The notes: a model not told the origin generated them from the sequence alone. A stretch of DNA of 64,000 bases from Galerina marginata (GCA_023014335.1 JAECYW010000026.1:496001-560000), one strand, 5' to 3'; shown: positions 1-12,955, counted from the stretch's first letter. A program made the numbers and translations.

Positions 1-255
1 GAGCTGCGTGAATAGTTGCTATTCCCAGTCAATTATTGGGGGAGACATTGGGAAGGTCGATAACATACCTGGTTCGCGTTACGTTCTGTCTGACCAAGAC
101 GTTCTAAGCCATCACAGAGCATCAAACTAATCAGACACAGCGACCTAAGTCCCCGACGATACCGCAGAATCGTACACGTAGCCGATAAAAAATTGGGATA
201 AGGTCACTCCTTCACAAAATGTGGATAACATCATGATATGTGATGATGCAGCCAT

Positions 256-1608
256 TCAGCGCGTGAAGTCCACTTCGTAGTCATACTCCAGACAAAGGTT
301 TGAACTTAACAGACTCATAAGCTCCAGATTCTTCGCAACCCACACCCGCATCTCCTTATTCCGTCGTTCCCATCTTTCCTCCTCCATATCGTCATCGTAT
401 TCCAATGAAATATCCAGCCTGAATCTTACCACCAGAGGTTCTCGTTCAGCCAATTTTTCTAGCACAGGAGAGAGAGGACCCCCTGTCCCTATTTCAAGTT
501 TTTCCAAGTACTCCGCAAGACTCAAGGGATCGTCCAGATCTCCCCTGAAGCCCACGGCTATTGTCTTAATCTTGGTTCGTTCACTAGGTATCGTACGCAG
601 TAGGTTGCATACGTCGATGAAGGAGTCTTCGTCGTCGTCATCATCGAGGTCAACTGCGGATATGGACAAATAGGCGAGGTTGGGGATCTTGCCCAAATCG
701 TACAAATCAAGTCTGTCTCCGAGTTCGAGTTGGTCTGTATCGGCTTTTGGTTAGAAAAAAACTTTCACAGAACTTCTGAGCTTACCAAAATCAAGGTGCA
801 GATGCTCCAGCGAGCTGGAAGAAGCGTTAAGAATGCGCTTGATGTCACCCAGATTATCGGAAAGGCAGCCGAAAACAGAAAGGTGTCGCAAATAACCAAA
901 GTCGACAAACCCCGTTGCTAGGATTCGAATCGTGTCTCCACAGGATTCGAAAGTAAATTTCCGGAGTTGAGGACATAAGGAACGGTCAATGTCTATGGCG
1001 TTAAACGGGCGTATAGCTTCCACTGTTACCCGAATCAGTTTCAATTCTAGCAGGTATGGGCAATGCGCGAGCAGGGAAACTGGAACGTTCTGTATGAAGT
1101 TCAAGTCAAGGAATGTTATGAAAGGCGTTAAAAACGGTTTGATAAATTGCGTTTCGAGTGTTCGGTTATTCATGAACTGAAAAGCATTTGACCATCCAAA
1201 GGCCGATAACGCCAATTTCATCCCTACGGTCCAGGTCTTCGTGACAAGCTCCATGATTTCGAGGAACAAAGGATCGTCAAAGAGCCATCCATTGGTGTCG
1301 TCCATGTTGAGGTCTAGCCTGCGAACACAGGAGGCGATCCGCGGATTCTCCTGCAGGATACCGTGAAAGTCGTCCACTCTCTTCCGACAACTTGCATTGC
1401 CTCTGAAGTGTACAGGCACCATCAAATAAAACGCGTGCTTCTGTGCGCGATGTCGGAAGGCGTGGCACACCAATGCGCAGGCACAAAATTGGGATATCTT
1501 GCGTTCTGTTTCCTGAGGGCCGAGAAGGGCGTCGATGATCTCATCGATAAGCTCCTGCGATAGAAGCGAAAATGGGGCAAAACCCGGAGGCATAATGGGA
1601 AAGAGCAA
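256..1608 (-). CDS. F-box-like protein, two exons
   Basis: Exon 1 is 1608-786 and exon 2 is 734-256, with a 51 bp intron (785-735; GTAAGC donor, CTAAC branch, ACAG acceptor) that restores one frame of 433 residues. Residues about 10-60 contain an F-box-like helix pattern (LLSQELIDEIIDALLG, then ALVCHAFRHRAQ), common in agaricomycete F-box proteins. In that family the F-box binds Skp1 in SCF ubiquitin ligases and the rest selects a substrate. The remainder is leucine-rich with irregular repeats, as in degenerate LRR receptors, and ends in an acidic stretch with a DDDDDED run just after the splice junction. Without splicing, exon 1 would stop a few codons into the intron. The substrate cannot be inferred. 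The start is the first Met of the frame; a second Met lies five residues later. Confidence 0.75.
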
Positions 1609-1993
1609 GGAGGAGCAAGGGAAGAGGCAGAAAATCGGTCAAAGTGTAAAATCAGGTGACTTGTCGATTGACACAAAATTGAGGGTCCGGACTCCGGAGG
1701 CACGTTTGGACAACAACTGGTTTAAATTTTCCTGTCATCTCCCTCAAAGTTGCAGGCTCTGAGCCATGCCCGCACAATCGCTACAATTGAAAAAAATAGT
1801 CTCTATACGGTCAAAAGATCGCATACCATTGGTATTTTTAAAGGGTGAAATCTGGATAGCAAGTCGTCATTCCAGTAGCGTACGCTTACTTTCACTATCG
1901 GAAAGGTGACAATTCGATTATCTTTGTGGTTTGGATGGACGTTGGAGACAGACAACGGTTCTTTATTCCCAAACCCATAAGGCAAAGAAAACA
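1609..1993. other. intergenic gap between F-box and NLR genes
   Basis: No frame with conserved motifs is visible. The gap holds the putative promoter of the leftward F-box gene next to 1608 and the 3' flank of the NLR gene next to 1994. Bases 1-255 upstream of the F-box stop also show nothing I can name. Confidence 0.5.
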
Positions 1994-4962
1994 TCAAAAA
2001 TCTCTGTGAAACCCACACAACGCCAGCCGTTCTTCGAAAGTTGGAACCAAAAACGGGTCCACCGCTTGTCGAATAAAAAACCGACAGCGTGTCATGCCCA
2101 ATTCCCCCTCTGCCACTTTCGTAGCACCATAATACCGCGTGGCCTCCATATAAGCACCCTGGGCCTCCAACGCCCGGTCCATCTTGGCCAAAGTACGTCC
2201 AATCATCTCAAGCGACTGCGCGATGTCGATTGGACGCCCATAACCCTTGCAAATCGCAAGCGTGCGATCTAAAGTCTGCAGTGCATCTGGGTAGTGTCCC
2301 TGCATGAACAGGACCTGCCCAAGCGCCAGCATCGGATCGCCGGGATATTGAGAAAGACACTCGTATTCGCAAACGGCGGCTGTTCCTGCGATTAAAGCGG
2401 CGTCGTATTGCTTGTCCCAGTAATACACCTGCTCGAGGAAGAAGGAGCACTTTGAGTGGTTCAACGCGCCTGAATCGCCAAGGTTATGGAACATTTTCCT
2501 CGCAAGGCTGAGCAGTTCGATGGCTTCTGGACGGGAGTGGTTCTATCCGGTTATCATCCCGAGGTAGTATAGACTGAGAGCAACCCCTTCGGCGTCATGC
2601 AGCCTCTCGAAGACAGATCGTGAGTCAGCGACGAGTTGTGCTTGCTTCTCGAACAGTATTCCACCCATGAAGCTGTACGCGTCGATAAGATCAAGCGCGC
2701 TTCGCGCGGCTCGTCGTTCGTTCGGAATGGAGAGGAATGTTTGATGTGCGAGACTAAATTTCTCCTCGGCCTGGTCGAATCGATCCAGGTTGAGGAGGAT
2801 TCTCCCGTAACACGTTAAGACGTTGCCGACAAGGAGCTGATGATCCTCCATTTGAAGAGAGAGCTTCAACGCATGTTCGATGACCTCGAGTCTCGGTCTC
2901 ATCGATAGCTGGTGTTGTGCTAAAACCATAAGGGCTTCAATCAATCCAGGTTCAGGATCTGTAGCTTGGATAAGAATTGATTGAAGATTCCCTTCTTCGG
3001 AAGAAATCGCTTCGGCGTACTCCTTGAACGAGGGATGTCCTGGAGAAGCGTTATGACAGGCGAGGAAATTGCACGCTGATGAAATCATCTCGACCCTAAT
3101 CCTGCTGGGAAACCGGGTGGGGTGTAGAATGTAGGAGCGAATCACCGGGAGTATGAAGTAGTTCATTTCTCGCCGCCGTATGAGGGACGCCTCGGAAAGA
3201 ACCTGCATAGCGCCAAGCAGGTCGAGCGACTCCCGTGCTACCCACCATTTGACCAGTGCATCGTACGTAGTCCCAACCGGCAGCAAAGCGAGCGTGGCGA
3301 GAAGGTCGTACGCCCCCGGGTGCTTCGTCATCGGCGCGCTCTCCACGGACAGGCTGATGCAGGCGTCGAGACCGTGTTTGGCGCCTACCCCCTGGCCCAG
3401 CATGCCCGTTCCGATGCGGGTATACTCCTCTAGCAGTTTTCCCGCTGACAATCCGGTCATCTTCGCCATGTTCGCTACCAGAGTAATTGCCAATGGCATA
3501 TGCCCCAGGGATTCGAGTAGGATCGAGAGATCAGCGTCATTGGTACCGGCAGAACATATATCTAAATAAATTTGACGGGCAGCAGTTTCGTCAATCGCTT
3601 CAATGTCGAAGGAACGCCACTGGGTGCCGTTGCAAGGCGGGATAGACGACCTCATGGTGATGAACAAGGTAACATGCGCAATCTGATCGATTTCATACAG
3701 GATCTGCTGTGTATCGGACCTCGATTCGACGACGTTCCACGGTGTCTCGAAGGTATCCAGTAGTAGGATAAGAGGTTCCGTGGATGACTTGATTTCTGAA
3801 ATGATATCTTTGAGGGAGTCGCCAGTGTTTTGTGTCACTCCTACTGAGGAATAGAGCGTGTCGAGGAATAGTGATATCGACGTCGCCTTGACGCACGGCA
3901 CCCATATCTGATTCTGTTCCGAAAAGTGCTTCTTCATCGTAGGATGCGCCATCACCGCGAGCGCTGTAGACGTCTTGCCCATCCCACCAGGTCCGAGAAG
4001 ACAGATACGTGGCCGTTTTTGACCCTCCGGATTTGAAGTTAGAAGTTGAACGAGCTGATCGATGAGTTGCTTGCGACCGTGAAAGATACCAGAATTGGCG
4101 GGGATCGCCGCACGTCTTCGAGGTTGGAATGACGAAGAGTTGGCTGGTCCAGGCTCTGGCAAGCGTTCTTTGAGGAAGACTTTGAGATCTTCCAACCCGG
4201 ATTTTACGTCGTCCAAGGACTGCTGGTGGCTTGAATGGAAACCGAGGATTTGCCTTTCCAGCCTATCGAGGAGTTTGGTGTCGTTAATCTGGCGCACCAG
4301 CTGCAATGCGACCAAGTTAGCCCAAGGAAACGATGTTCGCTGTTAAGAAGATGACGCTTACAGTGAAATTTGCCAATGAATTGTCTAAGCGACTCAGGCA
4401 CTTCTTAACTTTGTCCTCGTTAAGGCCTCGAAAGACGATTAGCAAAAGCGTGTTCTGGGATCCAAGGTCGTCGAGCTTCCTTTGAACATACTTCAGATCA
4501 CTGAATAAGCGCGTTTAGAAGGAATTTTATGAGCACAAACAATATCTTACCTTAAGAGAGAACTGACGTCTTGTTTTAGCTTCTCCTGAATGTCGCCTGC
4601 CTCCTTCTCCTTCAATTCGTCGACTAAAATGGTTACAAGCTTTTTGATTCGCAGTTTCAGTTCCTCTGCGCGTTCCAAGGTCGCGTGGCTTTCCTATGAC
4701 AAATATGTATGTCAAAGAATTCAAATTATTAGCAAGATCAAGAAAATCTGCTTACATCGCATGCTTGAATGATACTTTTCGCAATCTTCACGATGGCAGC
4801 GACTCCGGGTACGGGGATTTGACCCGCAACGGCCTCGAGAGCGTCGAGAAATGATTTCGCAGCCTCGCCAGCGTACTCTGTCAGAGTCGGTTTTGCAAGT
4901 TCGTCGTAGTGCGAGTCCGACGGGACTTTGGAAGCCCGTCGAGACGGTCGAAAACTGGGCAT
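1994..4962 (-). pseudogene. NB-ARC / TPR NLR-like protein with an in-frame TAG
   Basis: Four exons fit: 4962-4756, 4693-4551, 4500-4362 and 4300-1994, with consensus GTAAG donors and in-phase joins, giving 931 codons. Residues 1-160 form a helical, coiled-coil-like N-terminal domain (possibly of the MLKL/HeLo-like helical type; inference). A P-loop GPGGMGKT lies at about 266-273 and a Walker B-like LILLLD at about 340-345, followed by an NB-ARC ARC-like region and C-terminal TPR repeats. Such STAND ATPases act as signal sensors in fungal incompatibility or defence. Codon 749 (2543-2545) is TAG inside an otherwise perfect TPR, and the frame continues 182 codons to 1994. The allele therefore yields either a truncated 748-residue protein or readthrough. 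A 63 bp intron skipping the stop is conceivable, but its GTTGCT donor is poor. Confidence 0.75.
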
Positions 4963-4969
4963 CGCTCAC

Positions 4970-7290
4970 ATCAACGACGGGAATATGTCGGAACTATATA
5001 TGACATGCCTTGAGGCTTTAGACTTCATGTCAGAGGACACAGCCATCGCTAATTTCGTGAAGAGAAGAAAGTTCTATATTTAACTCAACCGCACCACTGT
5101 TGAAGCAATTGCAAGTACGAGGACATCAGTGTGAACGATGAGGTGAGCAGGCGATTCGATTGCCAGATAAGGGCACATCATGTGAAGTATTGAATACCAA
5201 AGCGGCTGGACGAGTCGCGAGTTTGCTGGAAAAGAAAAGAGAAGTCAATCAACACTTCTTAGAGGTACATAGGTACAAGCGAGGACCCGCCTTGTTGCAT
5301 GCGAGGACGCTTACGTGCCCGCTGCTGTACCCTCAGAGCTCGAAGACTGGTCTTGAAAGGAATGACATAATGTGGTGTACGCCAAACGGTCGTATGGAAT
5401 AGTATTGGCAAAGGGTGAGCATTCTACCCGAAGTATATTTGACTTTGCATTACCCGGGTGGGCGTCGGATTCAAAGAGTAAATAGAGCCGGTACTGGAAT
5501 GTTGGAACTATAGTGATTACGACAAGTCCTAGCCGTAGTGACATGGGCATTCGAAAACTGGGACCCACGAAAAGTTAGCCGCGGTAAACTTCAGAGGAGA
5601 ACGACACGCACCCTCCAACTCGCAATTCAACAAGTTGTTCGTCTGATGTCCGTACATACAACGAATAACGAGATCTTTATCCTGCCCTCGCCCGCCTTCA
5701 AACCCAATACATCTGCAAGAAGCCAGCACCAGCACCACAAGCTTCAGTCACTGGACGTTGGTCGCTCGACGGTAGGCAGCGGTAGCAGGTCCGAATGAGA
5801 CGGCTGCTGTGAACTTTCAACCTAAGAAAATAAGATGAAAAGAACAAATCACCAACTGCCTGCTAACTCCTACGTTTCGCGCCATATTGTGGCTCTTGAA
5901 GTAGACGTTGAAGATGTGGTGGGCACATGCATCGGTCCACAAGTCCAGAAGCCATCGACTCGGATATGAATGCGGCTGACAATAGCTATGGCTTAAAATG
6001 CGTTAGCTGAGAGTTTTGTTGTACAGAAGCGCGTTTCTCACCTGAGGACTGGGGCTACAATGTGGTTCCGTGACGAGGGAGGTGCTGTCCAAAGCGGGAT
6101 GATGGCGAAGCGCCTCTTAGCCCCTCCATCAGTGATTTGGTGATCGATCAAACATGCCGATAACCGGCTTCTGGCAATATTGATACTAATGCCCCGTCAA
6201 ATTAGATTGCTCTTCCTTTCAACGCTCATCCTGATTCTTCAGACAATCCTTCACCTCCTCGTACAATCTTTATTTAAACTGAGTTCCTCTCCATTTGTCC
6301 CTTTGTCCGGACATCCCAACCAGCAAATTGCAGTTGAAGGATGTTAGACATAGGGCCTGATATGATGGGAGAATCATCAGTTTACTAGGCTGCGTACGAC
6401 GACCCCATTCTAGTACCAATTTTTTACCATATCTCTGTGTCCGTTTTTTCTACATGGGCATCGGGGACATCATGGAGTCTTGCTTCATTGGCATATTTCC
6501 GTCCATTTTTTCTTTCTTTCTTGTTCGCATTGAAGCCCGCAACCGAAACTCGTCTTTTCACATTTTTCGAGATCAATGACCCTCTCATCATCCAACCTTC
6601 GAGCCCACGACGTTAGTCCGCAAGTGTGCCTTCTCTAGTCCTATATCTGTCTCCTACTCTTATCCCGAGAACCGTGCTTAATTTCTCTTACCCTTTAGTT
6701 ACTTTCCTCGGTTATTCAAGTTTCCCCCCACCCTTTGATAAACCACACGCAGGACGGTTGACCGGTTGACCATTTTCAACCTCGGAAAGGCACCTTGTTT
6801 GTCAAATGGCAACCACGCTGGCAGCGGTACCCGGGCGCCTTAAGCAGTACAATGGTAGTGCTGAATATATCTACCTGCGTTGATCCAAACTTTGTTTTGT
6901 ATATTTTTTATCTTTTGTACAATACACCAGTTGGCTTTCGATGGACGCATCCAGGTTCCAGCCCCAGTCATCTCGTAAATCTCCCGTTAATCACTCTGGC
7001 GCCAGGGCGAGTGGCAGGTCAAGGTATAAATTCTGCGAGTTTCAACTTCTAGGCTAAAAAAGTATTATGCTGTTTAAGAACTCAGTTTTGACGGATAACC
7101 TGGCAGTTCATCTACCCCTCTTCGCGTCTTTCTTCGCTCGCCGACCTACCGTCCAAGCCTCAGGATTCAGGAAAACCCGGAACCGCAGAAATTCGATCCC
7201 TCCGTCATGGGTCCCGGGCGCCATTTATTTGCTTCACAAGTAGTCAATAAGCATTTGAAAAAATTCTAGGTAAAGATAAAAGCATACACA
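4970..7290. other. gene-poor flank, homologous to the flank of gene B
   Basis: No intact gene is recognised. Patches near 5630-5830, 5990-6140, 6240-6340 and 6520-6580 resemble 10990-11600, 11700-11830, 11940-12060 and 12160-12230 in the same order and strand. This makes it the 3' flank of a duplicated NACHT block. A minus-strand ORF at 5738-5529 is alignable with decayed sequence near 11030 but has no known domain. Confidence 0.5.
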
Positions 7291-7292
7291 CC

Positions 7293-9730
7293 CTACTCGC
7301 TCAGTACTCCTTCTTTTTCTACCCTCGCGAGGTACCGAGCAATTTCTCTCTTTACAGCCTTTTTACCCTGGGGATGATTCCGCGTCAGTGGTCCAAATGT
7401 GTGTTGATGTGCCAGCATGGTTAACTTTTCTGAGCTATCAGCTCGTGGTAGCACATGCGCCAGACATCTCAAGGCCAACCGGAAAGCACGTCCCGAAATG
7501 TGCATGCTCCTCCGCAAATTCATGGACCGCTGCTTCGTAAGCCTCTGCAATCTAACAATCTGTGCCGCTTCAGATGAACGTGCTTTTTTCACGATATTGC
7601 GCCAATGCCAAGGGGCGTTTATTTGGTTTTTTAATTTCCGTCGGCCCGTGGAGTAGGACGGGAGTATTTGTTCTGAGTGATTGCAGATGTATTCAAGAAA
7701 GTATGCTGCTGCGGTCGCATAACTTTTGCCAGTCAACATGTATACCCCAGCTCGACTAGGGTCGGCCAGGAATTTTGATATAAAGGCAAGGTATTCCGGT
7801 GAATCGTGGGCCTCCAAGGAGAACGAGAGCTTGTCCAGGCCTATCAGACTGTCCCTAAGTGAGAACAATTGTCTGAGAGCCTTGGAGTAGCGATGTATGT
7901 CAATGTGCAACTCAGCAACAGCGACCAAATTGGTCAGACCAGAATCGGTATACATGTTTGCCAGTATTCCCCTTGCAAAGTCGTCGAAGCGCTGAAGCTG
8001 GTCATCATGAATGCTTGCACCGTCAATATTCTGGATCATAGTTTGTTATTCTCGTCATTAAAAGCAAAGGAATTTAAAAGGACATACCCAACGACTTATA
8101 GTTGTAAAAAAATGGGGAATAAAATAATGACTGTGCCGTTCCACCAGATAGGATGCGAAGGAGAGCTTTGCTACGCTTTCCCGAAGTTCCGGAGTTGGTG
8201 CAGCACCCAAAATGTAGCCAAAAAGATTTCCTGCTTCTTCGTGTGTAAGATCTGTTGGTAAATCTTGGTGAAAGTGTGAGATAGAATTCATGCCCGGAGT
8301 GACAAAACGGACCTTCCAGGTAAATAACGGCAAATTCGGCACATCGCAATGGAGCATTAATCCAGAATCTTTTTGATCTGGATTGATCGAATAGAAAGTC
8401 CCCAAGAGATGCGTGAAAAATATGCAAGTAGGTTTCTACATTTCCGTCGGGGTGGTGACGCTCTTCAACAGAAATGAGTGATGTCAGATCGCTTAACAAC
8501 ACGGCAATATCGCCTGCATCGAGCAAAAACATGATTTCCATTTCACTCAGTGTCAAGGAATACTCAGAGAGCAGCTGGTAAGCTAGAATCAGCATGACTG
8601 GCTCCGGATCTAAAACAGACGAGAAAATATGCATATATAAAGCATCAAGCTCTGCGAACGGCATTTCGCGCCGCGCGGGTCGGATTCCGAGTATAATTTC
8701 CAACTGTTTTGGTGGGCGATGGCGGCTCGACTTGGTGAATTTGACTAGAGTTGCAGCATAGATAAATTGCCCCGAAGCTTTATCGACTAGGGTCCGCAAA
8801 GCGTCTTCAGACGGCCAGACGGGCGGGATTTGTGCTCGAAAAGGATGGGAATCCTGGATCTCAGCGAATTTGTCACAGAGAAAGAGACGGATGTCTTCGG
8901 ATGAGGAATAGTCATCGTCGAGCGGGTTTCGAGTTGAGATTTGACTGAGGTACCCGAAACAGAAGGCAGTTCGGATATCAGGCTCGGGGCGGCTTGCGAC
9001 GAGGAAAATAAAGGGAAGATGGTGTTGTCGAAAAGCCCGTGAAATTGAGTCTAGGATTTTTATTTGACCCTCCCTGTCCTCACATTCATCTAGCCCATCT
9101 ATAATGATAATGCGGGCGGAATCTGAAGTGGTAAAATACCCAGCCCCGATACGCTCTTGAAGAGGTCCGATAACGAGGGATGATATCTGCGAATTGAGGG
9201 AGCGGCTAAATATCAAAGGATCGTGCGTTATTGCTCCTTCTATGCGATTCCGTATATCCGGAAAACATAAAGAGGCTTGATACGCGATTGTTGCTATCAA
9301 GGAGCGTCCGTGGTTCCTGGTAGGATCAAACCTAGAAAAAAATAACTTGCAACAAGGATGCCTTCCTCAGCACAGAGCTCCGCGATGGATCTAGCAATGG
9401 CGGATTTTCCTGATCCCGCTGGGCCGTAAAGCCACATAATTAATGCATTTCGTGTCTCCGGGTCGGCGCCGTGAATCCAGTCCATAATCTTTTTGAGCAC
9501 AGCGACACGGGTATTTGGATGGCATTTCGGAGGATCGCACAAGTCGTTTGAATCATGGAACGCTGCAGGTGATGTAACCTCGAGCAGGCGTTCGAATGGA
9601 TCTGAAAACCGTGTCTGTATTTTTATATTTCTCAATTTAAACGTGTTTTTGCACCTTTGGATGTTGTATTGATTTGCTGAAAGTTCCCTCCCGCGATCAC
9701 GAATTGAGAGCCAGATATCATGCTAGACAT
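7293..9730 (-). pseudogene. NACHT NTPase paralogue A, frameshifted
   Basis: Exons 9730-9655, 9601-8313, 8263-8088 and 8030-7293 match paralogues B, C and D in number, phase and intron position. The N-terminus has the agaricomycete signature ISGSQFVIAGGNF, then DPFERLLE, a cysteine-histidine patch (PPKCHPNT), Walker A GPAGSGKS at about 85-92 and Walker B IIIIDGLDEC. Exon 2 is one base short of a multiple of three: a run of seven A at 9336-9342 replaces AAAAGAAA in copy D. The frame shifts just after Walker A and stops within about 12 codons. Downstream sequence remains open in the original frame, so the break is recent or an error in a homopolymer. If real, Walker B and the C-terminal half are lost. 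Confidence 0.85.
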
Positions 9731-10616
9731 GACTACAAAAGTCCCTGGCGGAGGGTGCTGTCGACGATGGAGGAATGTGTTCGAGACGTGGGTGCGTGCA
9801 TCAAGGTGGTATCAGATAGTGGACCGGGGTTAAATAGCCAATGACAGAAATGAATTGCATTGCAATAAGGCAATGCGGATAAATATAACTGACAGTCAGT
9901 GCCTTTGCAACTTGCAAACGGAGGGGCAGTGTGAAAGAGTCGTTTTAATATTGACTATGGTCGAAGTCAAATTGAGAACTTAATATTCAATTTCAGGCTG
10001 CAGAGAAACATAGTGACGAGCAAAGCACACTGACATTGCCATCGCTGTCGATCCGAACGCCCGGAGAATTTGATCTCCAGATGCGAGTCAGCCCATTGTC
10101 GACGTAGGGTGCAGAATACTCCGCGGTTTTAAACTCGCCTGCTGCTCCGCCTTACGAGTTGAGAACACTCCCCATGGAGGTGCTCGAGTACCGCCTCCTC
10201 TTCTCCAACAGCTGCAACCCCCTACACCGTTCATCGTTGAAGACGCACACTTTATAAGATGTCCGTGGGCCAGACGTCGTTATTAACTGCATGCCTACAA
10301 GTAGTTGCAGGAGAGAAAGGCCCAGGTTATGGATAGAGCCACAAACGCTGGTAGGGATGATTGAAGCTCAAAATTCGAATGGACCGTATAGAGTTCGTAC
10401 GAAACTACAGGAAGATATGTTTTAGTTTCATCTGCAGTGGAGGAAAGACGAAATGAACACCTTGCCTAGTTGCCCGTATAGCCCGTCGCGACTGCTGATG
10501 AGTCTCCGTTGAGATTCGAAATAGTTAATCTCGGGTCCAGATACTCAACAGAGTGCCGGCGGATAATGCGTTTCGATAACGGCGGTACAGAATAACCTCA
10601 AAATGGGACCAGAAAA
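9731..10616. other. intergenic region upstream of gene A
   Basis: This is presumably the promoter of NACHT gene A on its left end. I see no coding pattern, and it shares only short patches with the upstream regions of genes B-D. Confidence 0.4.
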
Positions 10617-10980
10617 TTAATCGACAATGACGTCTAAAACAAACCGCGCTGAACCTTGGGTCCAACGGGACATGAGGAGCCCTGACTGGGTGAGATACGA
10701 TGCCAGTAAGTCGATGTAAATTTTGAAGAAGGACACATACCGTGATTCCTACGATGAATCCCGAGGATTCCAGTTCGTCTGGACTCTGAAGGTCGGATAG
10801 GCCAGGAACTGGTGTGTCAAACCCTACGTCCTCCTGCAAACCCACACAAGCATGAGCACCGCAACCACGGGCTAGAGCCTCTATGATGACATCACCTTTG
10901 GTAGGATCGGGCACACGAGTTGATAACCAGTTGCAGAACCTCTGGGCGCCCGTGTATGCTGCGGTGTTGACTGACACCAC
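10617..10980 (-). CDS. possible small hypothetical gene or gene fragment
   Basis: A frame from 10980 reads through residues such as AYTGAQRFCNW and IIEALARGCGAHACVG to GFIVGIT. It can be spliced at 10741 (GTATGTG donor; intron 10740-10686) into a short last exon 10685-10617 ending in TAA. Composition looks protein-like, with several cysteines, and coding may extend upstream past 10980. I do not recognise the family. The corresponding flank of gene A near 5.6 kb lacks an intact copy, so this may be the remains of a gene once duplicated with the NACHT block. Confidence 0.3.
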
Positions 10981-10999
10981 CGACGCGAAACAGGCGTTC

Positions 11000-12955
11000 G
11001 TCTGGTGTCCAGACGGGCAGCTTACAACCGGATCTTCATCCTGTCCTTACCCACCTCCAAAACCAACCGCACCACGACAGCTGGCATCAGAACCGGAATG
11101 TTCAGTCTTTCGGGTGCTTTCGGGTGATAAGCACCGATGTTTTGAAATGCTTCATGACGTGACACGTGTCGTCAAATTCCGGGATTGCAGATACATCATC
11201 ATGGTTGGCGGGGTTGTGGAGGGTCATCGACGTTTTGAACGGCTGGAGTGAGGATATTGTCGGTATCAACTGCTCCTCCAAACAGAATCCGCATCCACAT
11301 CCGAGATCGAATTATCGTTGCCCCAGGTGCCACCAAAGTAGGGAAAGCGGAAGGTCGAGCTAATCCGAGGATCCGTACAGCTGGCATGGCGGTGACGATG
11401 GTCTTGAAATCGAGACAAAGATTGGAGGGAGGCAGACGGTTATGCAGCATGCTGCGTCGAAGCATTATCGAATACTCGCCAGTGGTTCCGCCGCCATTTT
11501 ATGCTTTGGCGAGACAGTAGGCTCTCGAAAGAAAAGTTGACCGTCGAGAGTAGGCAGCGGCGACAAGTCTGATTAAGAAGGTTGCTATCAATTCTCAACC
11601 TAAGAAAGAAAGAAAGAAAAGAGAAAAGTACAAGGTGCGTGTACGTGGATCCTGAAGTTAACTTTGAAGATGTGATGGGTCGGCTGACGCTAGGTACAGC
11701 AGAAAGCTGAGTTGAGTAATTTGTCGTACAAAATCGTGTTTCTCACCCTCGGGCTAGCACGCAAAGCGCAGTTCGATGAGGAAAGAGTGAGTCGGCCAAA
11801 ACAGGATGATGGCGAAAATAGCCAGACTCAGAGCGCCTCTTGAATTTATCTCCTCCTATTCGCTGGCTTACTGAATGATGAAAAAGCCGATAGACGGCAC
11901 TGCCAATTACATTGCTCAACCCCTGTCCTGACTTCTTCAGACAAATTTTCAGCGACACCGGTCACGTCGAGTCGTACAACCTTCCTCTAAACTGAGCGCC
12001 CTACCATTCGTCCCAAGTTATTTGCCCGGACATCCCATCTTGAGTATCGCAGCTGCAGGACTGTGATGTGAATGGAGAGTCGTCAGTTTAGCTGAGGCTG
12101 CGTTCGGGCATGGGGTACTTATGTCTTGCCTTATTGACAGGTTTCCGTCTATTTTTTATTTCTTTCTTAGTCGCATTGAAGCCCGCCGACTGTAACTCAT
12201 CTCTTCACATTTTCCAAGACCAACCACCTTCCAATAGGCAGTTTGTGTGGAGCCATGGGGAGCCACACGTGGCTAAAAGTTGATGTGTGAGTCGGGCCGG
12301 TGGCTCGCTTGTGGCTTCGCCCATGGCTTCGGTTTCTGCAATTAGAGTAAATTCTTGGCTATGTATCAAGTACATATGAGGTGTACGGCGTCACATTAAC
12401 CTTTGTATGCATCCTAGCTCGTGAAAATGATCTTATTCCATAGATTTAGGCAAGATTTGCGTAACCCCAGCCATTGACCTGATTTGACAGTCACTGTGGA
12501 CAAATCTCGCGTTAACTTGCATTTCTTTAATTTCTTCACGAAATGAAGCCCAAATATTTTCAAAATTTTACAGAGCCACACTACTGTACCTGAGAGTATT
12601 CCCTCGTAATTTTGCGTCTCTTACTCTGAGTAGTGGTTGTTGGTAAAGAAAATGGCTAGCCATTGGCCAAGCCACGAACAAGCCACCGGGCCGACTCACA
12701 CATCACTTTTTAGCCACGTGTGGCTCCCCATGGCTCCACACAAACTGCCTAATGTCAGTCAGATTCCAGCCCAAGTCATCTCGTAATTCTCCCGTTACCT
12801 CTTGCGCCAGGGCGATTAGCGGGTCAAGGTAAAAATTCTGCGAGTTTCCAGGCTAGGACAATATTATGACCTGTGTAAGAACTCAGTTTTGACGTATACC
12901 CTGTTTATCTACCCCTCTTGGCGTTTTCTTCGCTGGTTGGCCTACCGTCCAAGCC
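11000..12955. other. 3' flank of gene B, copy of the 5.6-7.2 kb flank
   Basis: No intact gene is supported. Ordered similarity to the gene A flank includes matching GGCAGCGG and CGCATTGAAGCCCGC patches. An (AAAG)n-like simple repeat lies at about 11605-11630. The terminal-inverted-repeat element at 12236-12750 interrupts it; downstream of the element, similarity resumes (about 12760-12900 versus 6950-7110). Confidence 0.55.
12236..12750. mobile_element. 515 bp non-autonomous TIR element (MITE-like)
   Basis: The two ends are inverted copies over roughly 80 bp, starting AGGCAGTTTGTGTGGAGCC and ending with its complement, with only scattered mismatches. Flanks read AAT on both sides (12233-12235 and 12751-12753), giving a 3 bp target duplication. 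The same bases can also be read as a TA duplication with GGCAG ends. No transposase frame lies inside. The paralogous flank of gene A lacks the element, so insertion followed the A/B duplication. The superfamily cannot be fixed: TA would suggest Tc1/mariner-like, 3 bp would suggest PIF/Harbinger-like. Confidence 0.8.

Noticed and set aside
2530..2600. Intron skipping the TAG in the NLR gene
   Set aside because: The only usable pairs give a 32 bp intron or a 63 bp intron with a GTTGCT donor, and removal would delete a well-formed TPR helix. Kept only as an alternative.
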